From assembly GCF_039525035.1 (NCBI RefSeq), contig NZ_BAAAHE010000006.1:30504-94503 (forward strand): a stretch of DNA of 64,000 nt, in the 5' to 3' direction. The first letter of the stretch is position 1. Each line of letters begins with the position of its first letter. Source of the DNA: Sporichthya brevicatena. Its GTDB lineage: Bacteria; Actinomycetota; Actinomycetes; Sporichthyales; Sporichthyaceae. This document shows, piece by piece, positions 1 through 8,676 of the stretch. A model generated the notes under the pieces. The model worked only from the letters and a program-made list of their open reading frames with translations, did no database searches and was not told the DNA's origin. The translations under genes were made by a program, and so were the position numbers.

Positions 1-918
1 GACACCGTCGGTCCGGCGCACGACGCCGTCGGCGATGCTGAAGTGGTAGAGCTTGTTCGGGCCGGACGATCCGGGCTGCCGGTCCGAACCCAGGACGTGC
101 AACGTCGTGCCGTCGAAGGTGAACTTCAGATACGGCTGCTCACGCTGCTCGATCGGGTAGATCGTGCGCACCAGCGGGAACGCCTTGCTCCACCGGCGCA
201 GGTCTCGACTGGTGGTCATCACCCAGAGGCGATCGGACTTGCGACGCACGATCGCGACGTACTGGTCGGTCTGCTGCGGCACCCGGAACAGGACCGCGTA
301 GCTGGCGCCCTCGTTCTCCAGGCCGGAACCGGTCAGCTGGCGTCGCGGCGACCACTGGTCGATGCTGTCGGGATTGCGCGAGACCCGCAGATAGGCGGGG
401 GTCTTCTCATGGCCGGACCACAGCGCCGCGTACCGCCCGCTCGCCGTCCGCATCAGCGCCGGCGAGTTGTGGTCGTCGACCGGTACCTTCCGCGCGATCG
501 TGAACCGGCTCAGCCGCGCGTTGCTGTTCGCGATCTGCACCACTTGCAGATCACCGTTGTTCGCCAGGGCGGCGAAGGTGGTGCGACCGCGATCCTCGAT
601 CACCCGCGGGTCGAGGTACCACGACCAGGCCGACCGCCGCAGCAGCGGCGCCACCTTCGGGCCCGCCGGCGAGGCGCCCGGCCCGGTGGCGGCAACGCGT
701 GAGGGTGACTCCTCGGGGGCGGGGCCGAGGTCGTCGAAGACGGCCGGCTGCCGCTCCTCCTCGAGCGGCTCCTCCCAGCCAGGTTCTGAGTCCGAGCCGA
801 GGTCGAGACCGGGTATTCCGTCCGCCGACGCGGGGGTCAACACCGGTCCCGCACCCGCCACGAGGACGCCGGCCAGGACGCCGGCGAGCACGGCGGTGCG
901 GCGTCGCCTCGAAGTCAT
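1..918 (-). CDS. Secreted propeller-like (BNR/sialidase-type) protein, 3' part outside window
   Basis: Exported protein of unknown substrate; the first 306 codons are in the window and the rest is cut off. The ATG at 918 gives a basic start (MTSRRRR), a hydrophobic stretch at about residues 8-24 and an AxA-like end, which reads as a Sec signal peptide. The mature part matches the next gene upstream (985-2682) almost residue for residue: QPAVFDDLGPAP, SWYLDPRVIEDRGRT, LYHFSI. Short repeated beta-strand units such as MTTSRDLRRWSK suggest a BNR/beta-propeller fold. It lies 66 bp downstream of its paralogue on the same strand, so it is a tandem duplicate, possibly in one transcript. Function unknown. 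Confidence 0.8.
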   Translation of the reverse strand, partial: MTSRRRRTAVLAGVLAGVLVAGAGPVLTPASADGIPGLDLGSDSEPGWEEPLEEERQPAVFDDLGPAPEESPSRVAATGPGASPAGPKVAPLLRRSAWSWYLDPRVIEDRGRTTFAALANNGDLQVVQIANSNARLSRFTIARKVPVDDHNSPALMRTASGRYAALWSGHEKTPAYLRVSRNPDSIDQWSPRRQLTGSGLENEGASYAVLFRVPQQTDQYVAIVRRKSDRLWVMTTSRDLRRWSKAFPLVRTIYPIEQREQPYLKFTFDGTTLHVLGSDRQPGSSGPNKLYHFSIADGVVRRTDGV

Positions 919-984
919 GGTCGATTTGACCACAGGGGCCCAGCCTGCGGCCCGCGCTCGGCACCGCGGACCGACCCGGTCCGG

Positions 985-2682
985 TCAGCGCAGGCGGTGG
1001 GCCGAGGTGGAGGCCGCGCCCCAGATCGCCGTGGGCCGCACGACGAATCGGACCGTCGAGCCGTCCCGCACCCCGGTCAACCGCACGACGAGGCGACCGG
1101 ACCGGTTCGTCGTTCCGACGGAGCGGAGCGTCGTCCGGCCGCCCGCGGTCACCCGCAACTGCACCGGGACGCCGTCCGCGGGGACCGTCGTGTAGCCCTG
1201 GTGGGCGACGAGTACGGCACGCATCACGCCGTCGCGGGCCCGTCGCCAGGTCACCGTCAGGTAGACCGGTCGGCGGCCGGTGGTCAGGCCCGTCACCGTG
1301 GTGTCGTAGTTGTTCCACTTCGTGTACCGGCCGTGCAGCCACATCGCGAGGAACGGCCCGCCGGATCCGACCGGGGTCGTCGGGGTCCGGGACCCGGGGG
1401 TGTCCCCGATCTCGTGGACGCTCCAGGTCTGCCCGTCGTCCTGCGTGCGCAGGTGCACGATCCGCCCGGTCTGGCCGGGGGCCGCGTAGGAGAGGTACAC
1501 GTTGCGCGGGTCCGCGGTGTCCAGCGTCATGCCCTCGGGACGGATCGACTGCCGGACGAGCGTCCGCAGCTGCCACTTCCCGTTGCGGAACCGCGCCCAC
1601 TTGTAGGCGGGCGCCGTGTCCGAGCGGCCGAGCGAGGTGACCGCGACGATCGGTTCGGAGTTCCGCACGGCGATGTCGTAGACCCGGACCTGTCCGTCGG
1701 CGCCCGCCCCGTCGTAGAGCAGGGTCGTGTTGCGCAGGTCGACCGGGCGGCCCGCCCGCACGTTGGCGAGGGTGTCGACGACGGTGCCGTCGGTCCGACG
1801 GACCACGCCGCCGCCGATGCTGAAGTGGTAGAGCTTGTTCGGGCCGGAGACGCCGGGCTGCCGGTCCGAGCCGAGCACGTGCAGCGTCGTCCCGTCGAAG
1901 GCGAACTTCAGATACGGCTGCTCCCGCTTCTCGATCGGGTAGATCGCGCGGACCAGCGGGAAGGCCTTGCTCCAGTGCTGCAGGTCGCGGCTCGTCGTCA
2001 TGACCCAGAGCGCGTCGGTCTTGCGGCGCACGATCGCGACGTACTGGTCGGCCTGCTCCGGCACCCGGAACAGCACCGCGTAACTGGCGCCCACCTTCTC
2101 CAGGCCGGAGCCGGTGAGCACGCGCCGCGGCGCCCAGTCGTCGATGCTGTTCGGCTTGCGCGAGACGCGCAGGAAGGCCGGGGTCTTGCCGTGGCCCGAC
2201 CACAACGCGGCGTACCGGCCGCTCGCCGTGCGCAGCAGCGCCGCGGAGTTGTGGTCGTCGACCTTCACCTTGCGCGCGATGGTGAACCGGCTCAGTCGCC
2301 CGCTGGCGTTGACGACCTGCACCACCTGCAGGTCACCGTTGTTGGCGAGGGCCCCGAAGGTCGTGCGGCCCCGGTCCTCGATCACGCGGGGGTCGAGGTA
2401 CCAGGACCACGCCGAACTGCGCAGCAGCGGCGTGATCTTCAGTCCGTTCGCGGATGCCCCGGGCCCGGTGGCGGTCGTGCGCGACGGGGAGGCCTGCGGG
2501 GCGGGCCCGAGGTCGTCGAAGACGGCCGGCTGCGGCTGCGTCTCGAGCGGGTCCTCCCAGGCCGGTTCGGCCTCGGCGCCGACGCCGGAGCGGGCGGCGG
2601 AGGCCGGTGCCGACGTGGCACCGGCACCGGCGACCAGCAGCGCCGCGAGCGCGACGGCCACCGGCCGGAACGTCGAGAGCAT
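985..2682 (-). CDS. Secreted propeller-like (BNR/sialidase-type) protein
   Basis: A 565-residue exported protein. An in-frame reading continues upstream of 2682 but is compositionally odd and overlaps the kinase gene; the ATG at 2682 starts a good signal peptide (MLSTFRPVAVALAALL, ending near ASA). The central 400 residues contain repeated strand units with Trp/Ser motifs (WVMTTSRDLQHWSK, DDGQTWSVHEIG) typical of BNR/Asp-box propellers. The last 110 or so residues, ending WGAASTSAHRLR, look like an Ig-like beta domain. It is a close paralogue of the gene at 1-918. It follows a two-component pair on the same strand with a 31-bp gap, so the pair may control it. Sialidase activity cannot be claimed: no catalytic set was recognised. 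Confidence 0.8.
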   Translation of the reverse strand: MLSTFRPVAVALAALLVAGAGATSAPASAARSGVGAEAEPAWEDPLETQPQPAVFDDLGPAPQASPSRTTATGPGASANGLKITPLLRSSAWSWYLDPRVIEDRGRTTFGALANNGDLQVVQVVNASGRLSRFTIARKVKVDDHNSAALLRTASGRYAALWSGHGKTPAFLRVSRKPNSIDDWAPRRVLTGSGLEKVGASYAVLFRVPEQADQYVAIVRRKTDALWVMTTSRDLQHWSKAFPLVRAIYPIEKREQPYLKFAFDGTTLHVLGSDRQPGVSGPNKLYHFSIGGGVVRRTDGTVVDTLANVRAGRPVDLRNTTLLYDGAGADGQVRVYDIAVRNSEPIVAVTSLGRSDTAPAYKWARFRNGKWQLRTLVRQSIRPEGMTLDTADPRNVYLSYAAPGQTGRIVHLRTQDDGQTWSVHEIGDTPGSRTPTTPVGSGGPFLAMWLHGRYTKWNNYDTTVTGLTTGRRPVYLTVTWRRARDGVMRAVLVAHQGYTTVPADGVPVQLRVTAGGRTTLRSVGTTNRSGRLVVRLTGVRDGSTVRFVVRPTAIWGAASTSAHRLR

Positions 2683-2713
2683 GCGCCGATTGCACCACAC
2701 CGGTGGGGGCGCC

Positions 2714-3976
2714 TCAGCCGATGACGTCGGGGTAGTCGGGGGCGGCGAGGAAGAGCGCGAACACGGCGGGCCGCTGCTGGACGAGCTCGAGGCGGGCCCC
2801 GTCGGCGCGGGCGAGGTCACGGGCGAGGGCGAGGCCGCGGCCGGTGCTCTCGCCGCCGGAGACGCCGGCCTCGAAGATGCGGTGGCCGAGGGCGTCGGAG
2901 ACACCGCCGCCCTCGTCGGTGACCTCGATGACGACCGAGCCGCCGACGGTGCGGGTCCGGATCGTCACGGTGCCGCCGCCGTGGTGCAGGGCGTTCTCGA
3001 CCAGGGTCGCGAGGATCTGCGAGACGTTCGCCGCAGTCGCACGGGCCGTCAGATTCGGCACCCCGACCAGCTGCAGCCCGCGTCCGGCCTTGCTGAACGC
3101 GACGCTCCACTCGTCGAGCTGCTGGGACACGATCTTGTCGATGTCGATGACGTCGGCCGCGACCGCGGTCGGGGTGCGGTTCTGCGCGAGCAGCTGCTCG
3201 ACGACCTCGGTGAGGCGCTCGACCTGCGAGAGCGCGACGGTCGCCTCGTCGCGCATCGCGTCCATGTCGTCGGACATGGTGATCTCCTCCAGCCGCATGG
3301 ACAGCGCGGTCAGCGGCGTCCGGAGCTGGTGGGAGGCGTTCGCGGCGAACTGCCGCTCGGCGGCGAGGATCCGGGAGATGCGTTCGGCCCGGCGCTCGAG
3401 GACGTCAGCGACGCGGTCGACCTCCGGCAGTCCGTAGCTGCGGCGGTGCCGGCGCCGGCGCGGGTCGCCGGAGCCGAACCGTTCGGCGGCCTCGGCCAGG
3501 TCGACCAGCGGGCGGGCGAGCGAACGCGCCTGCAGCGCGGCGAGCGCCCCGGCGGTCGCGACCGCGAAGAACGCCTCGACGAGGATCAGCAGCCACGCCT
3601 TGCGGATCTGACGCGTCACGCGACCGCGCGACTCGACCACCGTCACCTGCTCGCCGTGCTGCCCCGTCATGTCGACGCGCAGCGGGTTGCCCTCGTCCGG
3701 GGCCGGTCCCCCGAGCGGGAAGTTCTCGCCGCCGGGCAGCTTCACCGTCGCGCTGCGGTCCCGGGACACCAGGCGCGCGAGCGCGGAGGCGTCGACCTTC
3801 TCGCCGAGCTCGATCCGGACCTCGACGGTGTTCAGCAGGCGCTGCGCCTCGGCCCGCAGGCTGTCGTTGGCACTGCTCTCGATGCCGTTGCGCATCGCGA
3901 CACCGAGCGGCACCCCGAGGAGGAACACCACCACGATGACGACCGACAGGGTCGACAGGACAAGGCGCCTACCCAT
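2714..3976 (-). CDS. Sensor histidine kinase
   Basis: Membrane sensor kinase of 420 residues. Transmembrane helices lie at about 7-28 and 128-149 and enclose a roughly 100-residue extracytoplasmic sensor region. A HAMP-like linker follows. The phospho-acceptor box is FAANASHQLRTPLTAL with His216. The ATPase domain shows the N box LVENALHHG (Asn328), the G1 box DEGGG at 354-358 and the G2 box GESTGRGLAL at 375-384. It sits 60 bp downstream of its response regulator in the same direction, the usual arrangement for a cognate pair. The stimulus is unknown. The downstream secreted propeller proteins are the nearest candidate targets, which is inference from position only. Confidence 0.95.
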   Translation of the reverse strand: MGRRLVLSTLSVVIVVVFLLGVPLGVAMRNGIESSANDSLRAEAQRLLNTVEVRIELGEKVDASALARLVSRDRSATVKLPGGENFPLGGPAPDEGNPLRVDMTGQHGEQVTVVESRGRVTRQIRKAWLLILVEAFFAVATAGALAALQARSLARPLVDLAEAAERFGSGDPRRRRHRRSYGLPEVDRVADVLERRAERISRILAAERQFAANASHQLRTPLTALSMRLEEITMSDDMDAMRDEATVALSQVERLTEVVEQLLAQNRTPTAVAADVIDIDKIVSQQLDEWSVAFSKAGRGLQLVGVPNLTARATAANVSQILATLVENALHHGGGTVTIRTRTVGGSVVIEVTDEGGGVSDALGHRIFEAGVSGGESTGRGLALARDLARADGARLELVQQRPAVFALFLAAPDYPDVIG

Positions 3977-4036
3977 GCCGGCAGCGCCCCTTCTCCCGAC
4001 CGACCTCGGGCCGGATGGGTCGGCCCGCCACCGGAA

Positions 4037-4708
4037 CTACTCGCGCTCGAAGCGGAACCCGACCCCACGCACCGTGGTGATGTACCGCGGGTTCGTGGCG
4101 TCGTCCCCGAGCTTCTTGCGCAGCCAGGAGATGTGCATGTCGAGGGTCTTGGTCGACGTCCACCAGGTGGTGTCCCAGACCTCGCGCATCAGCTGGTCGC
4201 GGGTGACGACCCGGCCGGCGTCGCGGATCAGCACGCGGAGGAGGTCGAACTCCTTCGCGGTGAGCTGGAGCTCGGTGTCGCCCATCCAGGCGCGGTGGGA
4301 CTCGATGTCGATGCGCACGCCGCGGATGCCGTGCCCGACCTCCGGGGCGCCGCGGCGCAGCAGCGCGCGGACGCGGGCCAGCAGCTCGGCCAGGCGGAAC
4401 GGCTTGGTGACGTAGTCGTCCGCACCCGCGTCCAGGCCGACGACCGTGTCGACCTCGTCCGCGCGGGCGGTGAGGACGAGCACGGGGATCACCTGGCCGT
4501 CGCCGCGCAGCCGGCGGCAGACCTCGAGGCCGTCCAGACCGGGCAGCCCGATGTCCAGGACGACGAGGTCGATCCCGCCCTGGCGGGCACGCTCGAGGGC
4601 CTGCACCCCGTCGGCGCGGACCTCGACCGCATAGCCCTCGCGCCGGAGCGCCCGGGCCAGCGGCTCCGAGATCGCGACGTCATCCTCGGCGAGCAACAGA
4701 CGAGTCAT
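4037..4708 (-). CDS. OmpR/PhoB-family response regulator
   Basis: DNA-binding response regulator of 223 residues. The receiver domain (1-115) has the acidic pair Glu8/Asp9/Asp10, phospho-acceptor Asp52 in VVLDIGLPGLDG, Thr80 and Lys102 in TKPF, so it is complete. The C-terminal winged helix (about 128-223) contains LTAKEFDLLRVL and the end motif TTVRGVGFRFE. First gene of a probable operon with the kinase at 2714-3976. The upstream gap 4709-4890 holds an inverted repeat, CGCCACGA at 4749-4756 and TCGTGGCG at 4767-4774, which could be an operator or leader hairpin. Target genes unknown. Confidence 0.95.
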   Translation of the reverse strand: MTRLLLAEDDVAISEPLARALRREGYAVEVRADGVQALERARQGGIDLVVLDIGLPGLDGLEVCRRLRGDGQVIPVLVLTARADEVDTVVGLDAGADDYVTKPFRLAELLARVRALLRRGAPEVGHGIRGVRIDIESHRAWMGDTELQLTAKEFDLLRVLIRDAGRVVTRDQLMREVWDTTWWTSTKTLDMHISWLRKKLGDDATNPRYITTVRGVGFRFERE

Positions 4709-4890
4709 GACCGAATGGTAAAGCGCAAAGCCCCTCGGAAACCGGCAACGCCACGACCAGCGGTTTTCGTGGCGCTTTGTCCGGGACGGGCGGTCAGGAC
4801 GCCGCCGGCCGTCTCAACGACCGGTCAAGGCGTCGGTCAAGCGGGCGATCTTGGACCGGATGCCCGGTTCGCCCCGCGCGTCGACCGGGC

Positions 4891-5490
4891 TCAGGAGCTC
4901 GCCGGAAACTGCTGAGGCGGGAATGGCTGGTGTGACGACGCCGGGTTCGGCGGCGGAAACGCCGGCGAGGTCAACCCGGACGGACGAATCGCCGGGGGCC
5001 CGGAGTTGGCGACGGCGGCCGCGACGACCTTCTGGACCTCGGCCAGCATCGGGGTGTTCTCGATGACGAGGTCCCCGGCCGGGCTCGCGGTGGAGATCGT
5101 CAGCCGGCCGCTGCGGAACATCCGCTGCAGGAGGGTCCGACTGGCCGAGGACCCGATGACGCGGTCCAGCGGCACGTCCAGGCCCCGGCGGGAGAAGACC
5201 CCGTGGCGGACCAGCAGGCGCCGTGAGGTGAGCACCCAGCTGTGGGCGTACCAGCTCAGGAACGGCCAGACCGACCAGCGCAGGACGATCGCCCCGGCCG
5301 TGGCGCCGATGATCAACCGCAGGGTCGTCCGCGCCCCGGTGTCCGGGACGGTGCCGGCGAGGAACGCGGAGATGCCGGTCGTCGCGATCAGGATGATCAC
5401 GGGCCAGACCAGCGTGAAGCAGTGCTCACGGAGCTCGAAGACCAGCTTCTCGCCCTCGAGCAGCGGGATCCGTTCCCGACGGCGCAACAT
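4891..5490 (-). CDS. bPH2-type PH-domain membrane protein
   Basis: Membrane-anchored protein of 199 residues with a bacterial PH domain; function unknown. The ATG at 5490 overlaps the birA stop by one base (TGATG), pointing to translational coupling, so upstream in-frame codons are not part of it. Two hydrophobic helices at about 27-46 and 57-76 precede the PH-like unit SWVLTSRRLLVRHGVFSRRGLDVPL and RSGRLTISTAS. The last 30 residues are Pro/Ser/Gln rich and likely disordered. This birA-PH gene order is common in actinobacteria. A second family member, with a SHOCT tail, is at 19690-20307. Confidence 0.85.
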   Translation of the reverse strand: MLRRRERIPLLEGEKLVFELREHCFTLVWPVIILIATTGISAFLAGTVPDTGARTTLRLIIGATAGAIVLRWSVWPFLSWYAHSWVLTSRRLLVRHGVFSRRGLDVPLDRVIGSSASRTLLQRMFRSGRLTISTASPAGDLVIENTPMLAEVQKVVAAAVANSGPPAIRPSGLTSPAFPPPNPASSHQPFPPQQFPASS

Positions 5491-6308
5491 CAGCCGGGCT
5501 CCCGGGCGCCGGCCGCCCGCACGTGGGTGACGTCGCCGGCCGCGACCCGGGCCGGGCCGTTCTCGGTCGCGATCACGAGCGAGCCGTCGGGGTCGACGTC
5601 CTCGCCGCGGCCGACCAGGACGTTCCCGCCCGGCAGTTCGGCCCGGACGTCGGCGCCGAGGGTCGCGCACACCGCCCGGTAGTCGGCGGCCAGGCCGCAC
5701 GCCGTCGCGTCGCCGCCGGCCGCGTGCCAGGCCTCGAAGCGGGCGCCGAGCGCGCGGAGCACGACCGCGAGCAGCGTCGTCCGGTCCAGGTCGTCACCAC
5801 CGGCACGGGCGAGCGAGGACGCACCCGGGATGTCCGGAGCCCCGGTGACGTTGAGTCCGATGCCGATCACCGCCATCGGGCCGCCCGGGGTGTCGACGCG
5901 CTCGACGAGGATGCCGGCGAGCTTGCCGCCCGCGGCGTCGAGGACGTCGTTGGGCCACTTGAGCCGCAGCCCGTGGATGGCGTCGGTCACGGCCACCCCC
6001 GTCAGCAGCGGCAACCAGGCCCAGCGCTCGGCCGGCACCCCCTCCGGGTGCACGAGCACCGAGAAGGTCAGCGCCTCCCCCGGCGCCGCGCTCCACGTGC
6101 GGTCCAGGCGGCCGCGGCCGGCGGTCTGGTGTTCTGCGACACAGACGTGGCCGGGCCGGGCCCGCCCCTCGACGGCGGCGGCGCGTACGTCCGCGTTCGT
6201 CGAGCCGGTCTCGGGCACGACCACGACCTCCCAGGGCCCGGCGGGCAGGGCGGCGCGCAGCAGGTCGGCGTCCAGAGGTTGTCCCAGGGGCTCGGTCACG
6301 ACCTCCAC
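5490..6308 (-). CDS. birA: Biotin--[acetyl-CoA-carboxylase] ligase
   Basis: Attaches biotin to the carrier lysine of acyl-CoA carboxylase using ATP. The 272-residue protein carries the catalytic loop GRGRLDR at 64-70, KWPNDVL for biotin/ATP binding, GGKLAGIL, and a C-terminal SH3-like domain. There is no N-terminal helix-turn-helix, so it is the monofunctional class, not a repressor. Start chosen at the GTG 6308 (VEVVTEPLG); GTG 6299 is an alternative, while longer readings would run into the divergent carboxylase gene at 6346. The substrate made in this window is the biotin carrier domain of the protein at 29997-31757. It overlaps the PH-domain gene at its 3' end. Confidence 0.93.
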   Translation of the reverse strand: MEVVTEPLGQPLDADLLRAALPAGPWEVVVVPETGSTNADVRAAAVEGRARPGHVCVAEHQTAGRGRLDRTWSAAPGEALTFSVLVHPEGVPAERWAWLPLLTGVAVTDAIHGLRLKWPNDVLDAAGGKLAGILVERVDTPGGPMAVIGIGLNVTGAPDIPGASSLARAGGDDLDRTTLLAVVLRALGARFEAWHAAGGDATACGLAADYRAVCATLGADVRAELPGGNVLVGRGEDVDPDGSLVIATENGPARVAAGDVTHVRAAGAREPG

Positions 6309-6345
6309 ATTAGGGCTGGAGAGGCCGCCAAATAGAGTGCCGCGC

Positions 6346-7977
6346 ATGGCTGCTGAACCCGCACTGGAGACCGACCTCCCCGCGTCTCCCCCTGAGGACC
6401 ACACGAACGCGATCGACATCCACACCACGGCGGGCAAACTCGCCGACCTCGCGATGCGCGAGGAGGAGGCCATCCACGCGGCTTCCGCCCGGGCGGTGGA
6501 GAAGCAGCACGCCAAGGGCAAGATGACCGCCCGCGAGCGGATCGCCGCCCTCCTCGACGAGGGCTCGTTCGTCGAGATGGACGAGTTCGCGCGGCACCGG
6601 TCCACCGCGTTCGGGCTGGAGAAGACCCGCCCCTACGGCGACGGCGTCGTCACCGGCTACGGCACGATCGACGGCCGTCAGGTCTGCGTCTTCAGCCAGG
6701 ACTTCGCCATCTTCGGCGGGTCGCTCGGCGAGGTCTACGGCGAGAAGATCTGCAAGGTCATGGACCTGGCGATCAAGACCGGGTGCCCGATCATCGGCAT
6801 CAACGAGGGCGCCGGCGCCCGCATCCAGGAGGGTGTGGTCTCGCTCGGTCTCTACGGCGAGATCTTCAAGCGCAATGCGCACGCCTCGGGCGTCGTCCCC
6901 CAGATCTCGCTGATCATGGGCACCTGCGCCGGTGGGCACGTCTACTCCCCCGCGCTGACCGACTTCATCGTGATGGTCGACCAGACCTCGCACATGTTCA
7001 TCACCGGCCCGGAGGTCATCAAGACCGTCACCGGTGAGGAGGTCTCCTTCGAGGACCTCGGCGGCGCGCGCGCCCACAACACCAAGAGCGGCAACGCCCA
7101 CTACATGGGCGCCGACGAGGAGGACGCGCTCGAGTACGTCAAGGCGCTCCTGAGCTACCTGCCGAGCAACAACCTCTCGGACCCGCCGGCCTACGCGTCG
7201 GACGCGGACCTGGAGATCAACGAGGACGATCTGACGCTCGACACGATCATCCCGGACTCGGCGAACACGCCCTACGACATGCACACCGTCATCGAGAAGG
7301 TCCTCGACGACGGCGAGTTCCTCGAGGTCCAGCCGATGTTCGCGCCGAACATCATCGTCGGCTTCGGTCGCGTCGACGGCCGCAGCGTCGGCATCGTCGC
7401 GAACCAGCCGATGCAGTTCGCCGGCTGCCTCGACATCGACGCCTCCGAGAAGGCCGCGCGCTTCGTGCGGACCTGCGACGCGTTCAACGTCCCGATCCTC
7501 ACCTTCGTCGACGTCCCGGGCTTCCTCCCCGGCACCGGCCAGGAGTGGGACGGCATCATCCGCCGCGGCGCGAAGCTCATCTACGCCTACGTCGAGGCCA
7601 CGGTCCCGAAGGTCACGGTCATCACGCGCAAGGCCTACGGCGGCGCCTACGACGTCATGGGCTCCAAGCACCTCGGTGCGGACCTGAACTTCGCGTGGCC
7701 GACCGCGCAGATCGCCGTCATGGGCGCGCAGGGTGCGGTGAACATCCTGTACCGCAAGGAACTCGCGGCCGCCGAGGACCCGGACGCCCGCCGCCAGGAG
7801 CTCATCACCGAGTACGAGGACACCCTCGCCAACCCGTACATCGCAGCCAGCCGCGGGTACGTGGACTCGGTGATCCCCCCGTCGCAGACCCGCGTCCAGG
7901 TCATCAAGGCCCTGCGGGCGCTCAAGGACAAGCGCGAGACGCTGCCGCCGAAGAAGCACGGGAACATCCCGCTGTGA
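6346..7977 (+). CDS. pccB: Propionyl-CoA carboxylase-type carboxyltransferase (beta) subunit
   Basis: Transfers carboxyl from carboxybiotin to propionyl- or acetyl-CoA, giving methylmalonyl- or malonyl-CoA. The 543-residue protein has two crotonase-like halves: the N-terminal half with the acyl-CoA oxyanion region [10 protein letters not shown] and [13 protein letters not shown], the C-terminal half with [23 protein letters not shown] and [12 protein letters not shown]. The tail ends KKHGNIPL as in actinobacterial PccB/AccD5 proteins. The start ATG 6346 was chosen over an in-frame upstream extension that overlaps divergent birA. The stop overlaps the GTG of accE by four bases. Its alpha subunit is probably the protein at 29997-31757. 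Confidence 0.93.
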   Translation: MAAEPALETDLPASPPEDHTNAIDIHTTAGKLADLAMREEEAIHAASARAVEKQHAKGKMTARERIAALLDEGSFVEMDEFARHRSTAFGLEKTRPYGDGVVTGYGTIDGRQVCVFSQDFAIFGGSLGEVYGEKICKVMDLAIKTGCPIIGINEGAGARIQEGVVSLGLYGEIFKRNAHASGVVPQISLIMGTCAGGHVYSPALTDFIVMVDQTSHMFITGPEVIKTVTGEEVSFEDLGGARAHNTKSGNAHYMGADEEDALEYVKALLSYLPSNNLSDPPAYASDADLEINEDDLTLDTIIPDSANTPYDMHTVIEKVLDDGEFLEVQPMFAPNIIVGFGRVDGRSVGIVANQPMQFAGCLDIDASEKAARFVRTCDAFNVPILTFVDVPGFLPGTGQEWDGIIRRGAKLIYAYVEATVPKVTVITRKAYGGAYDVMGSKHLGADLNFAWPTAQIAVMGAQGAVNILYRKELAAAEDPDARRQELITEYEDTLANPYIAASRGYVDSVIPPSQTRVQVIKALRALKDKRETLPPKKHGNIPL

Positions 7978-8228
7978 CGGACCAGCAGAAGGACCAGCCG
8001 AAGGACCAGCAGGACGAGACCCCGCAGCGGCCGTTGCTGCGGGTGGTCCGCGGCGAGCCGGACGACGCCGAGCTCGCCGCGCTGATCGCGGTCGTCTCCG
8101 CCCGGGCCGCCGCTCCGGCGGAGGAGCCCGCGCCGGAGCCGAACGCGTGGACCGACCGGACCCGCCTGGTCCGGCACCCGCTCCCCCACGGCCCCGGCGC
8201 CTGGCGCGCCTCGGCCTGGCGGAGCTGA
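7974..8228 (+). CDS. accE: Acyl-CoA carboxylase epsilon subunit
   Basis: Small 84-residue subunit that in actinobacteria bridges or stabilises alpha and beta subunits. It starts at the GTG overlapping the beta-subunit stop (GTGA), so the two are translationally coupled. Signature segments are [18 protein letters not shown] and the C-terminal [11 protein letters not shown]. The N-terminal 20 residues are Gln/Asp/Lys rich and the middle is Ala/Pro rich. A much shorter relative is encoded at 26407-26574 beside the second beta subunit. Confidence 0.92.
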   Translation: MTDQQKDQPKDQQDETPQRPLLRVVRGEPDDAELAALIAVVSARAAAPAEEPAPEPNAWTDRTRLVRHPLPHGPGAWRASAWRS

Positions 8229-8372
8229 GCACCCGCGGCAACCCGAGACAGCCGGAGATAGGGAGTCGGCGGCCCTGAGATGGGGAATTCCGCCGACGCG
8301 GGGGCAGGGCCGGCGTTCGTAGCTTCGGTGGTGTCAGCACGACCCGACACCAACCCAAGGAGCACAGCGCAA

Positions 8373-8648
8373 ATGGCCACCTTCCTGATCGAGCGGACTG
8401 TCCCCGGCGCCTCCCAGCTCACCGCCGCCCAGCTTCGCGACATCTCCTGCAACTCGAACAAGGTCGTCGACGGCCTCGGGGTCGCCTACACCTGGAAGCA
8501 CAGCTACGTCGCCGGCGACAAGATCTACTGCGTCCACGAGACCGACGACGTCGAGACCGTGCTGGAGCACGGCCGTCGCGGCGGTTTCCCGGTGGACATG
8601 GCGAACCCGATCGTCGCGGTCTTCGGCCCGGAGACCGCCGACTCCTGA
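8373..8648 (+). CDS. DUF4242 family small protein
   Basis: 91-residue protein resembling the DUF4242/SCO4226-like family of small ferredoxin-fold proteins reported to bind nickel; function in the cell is unclear. Start at ATG 8373, preceded by AAGGAG at 8356-8361. The sequence has the family pattern TVPGASQLTAAQLRDIS, the centre VAYTWKHSYVAGDKIYC and FPVDMANPIVAVFGP. The 144-bp upstream gap contains an inverted repeat GGTGTC (8330-8335) and GACACC (8346-8351). It ends 28 bp from the convergent LuxR-type gene. Confidence 0.85.
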   Translation: MATFLIERTVPGASQLTAAQLRDISCNSNKVVDGLGVAYTWKHSYVAGDKIYCVHETDDVETVLEHGRRGGFPVDMANPIVAVFGPETADS

Positions 8649-8676
8649 CCGCCGCGAACCCCGCCGGCAGCGTGAC

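Noticed and set aside
551..2203. Long minus-strand reading frame in another phase of the secreted propeller genes
   Set aside because: It is Arg/Pro/Gly rich, lacks any recognisable domain, and overlaps two genes with clear signal peptides and family structure.
2114..4915. Very long plus-strand frame over kinase and regulator
   Set aside because: Antisense shadow; no domain and the opposite strand has complete histidine-kinase and receiver motifs.
6310..8358. Long minus-strand frame opposite the carboxyltransferase
   Set aside because: Antisense of pccB/accE with biased Arg/Asp/Val composition, a typical shadow in GC-rich DNA.
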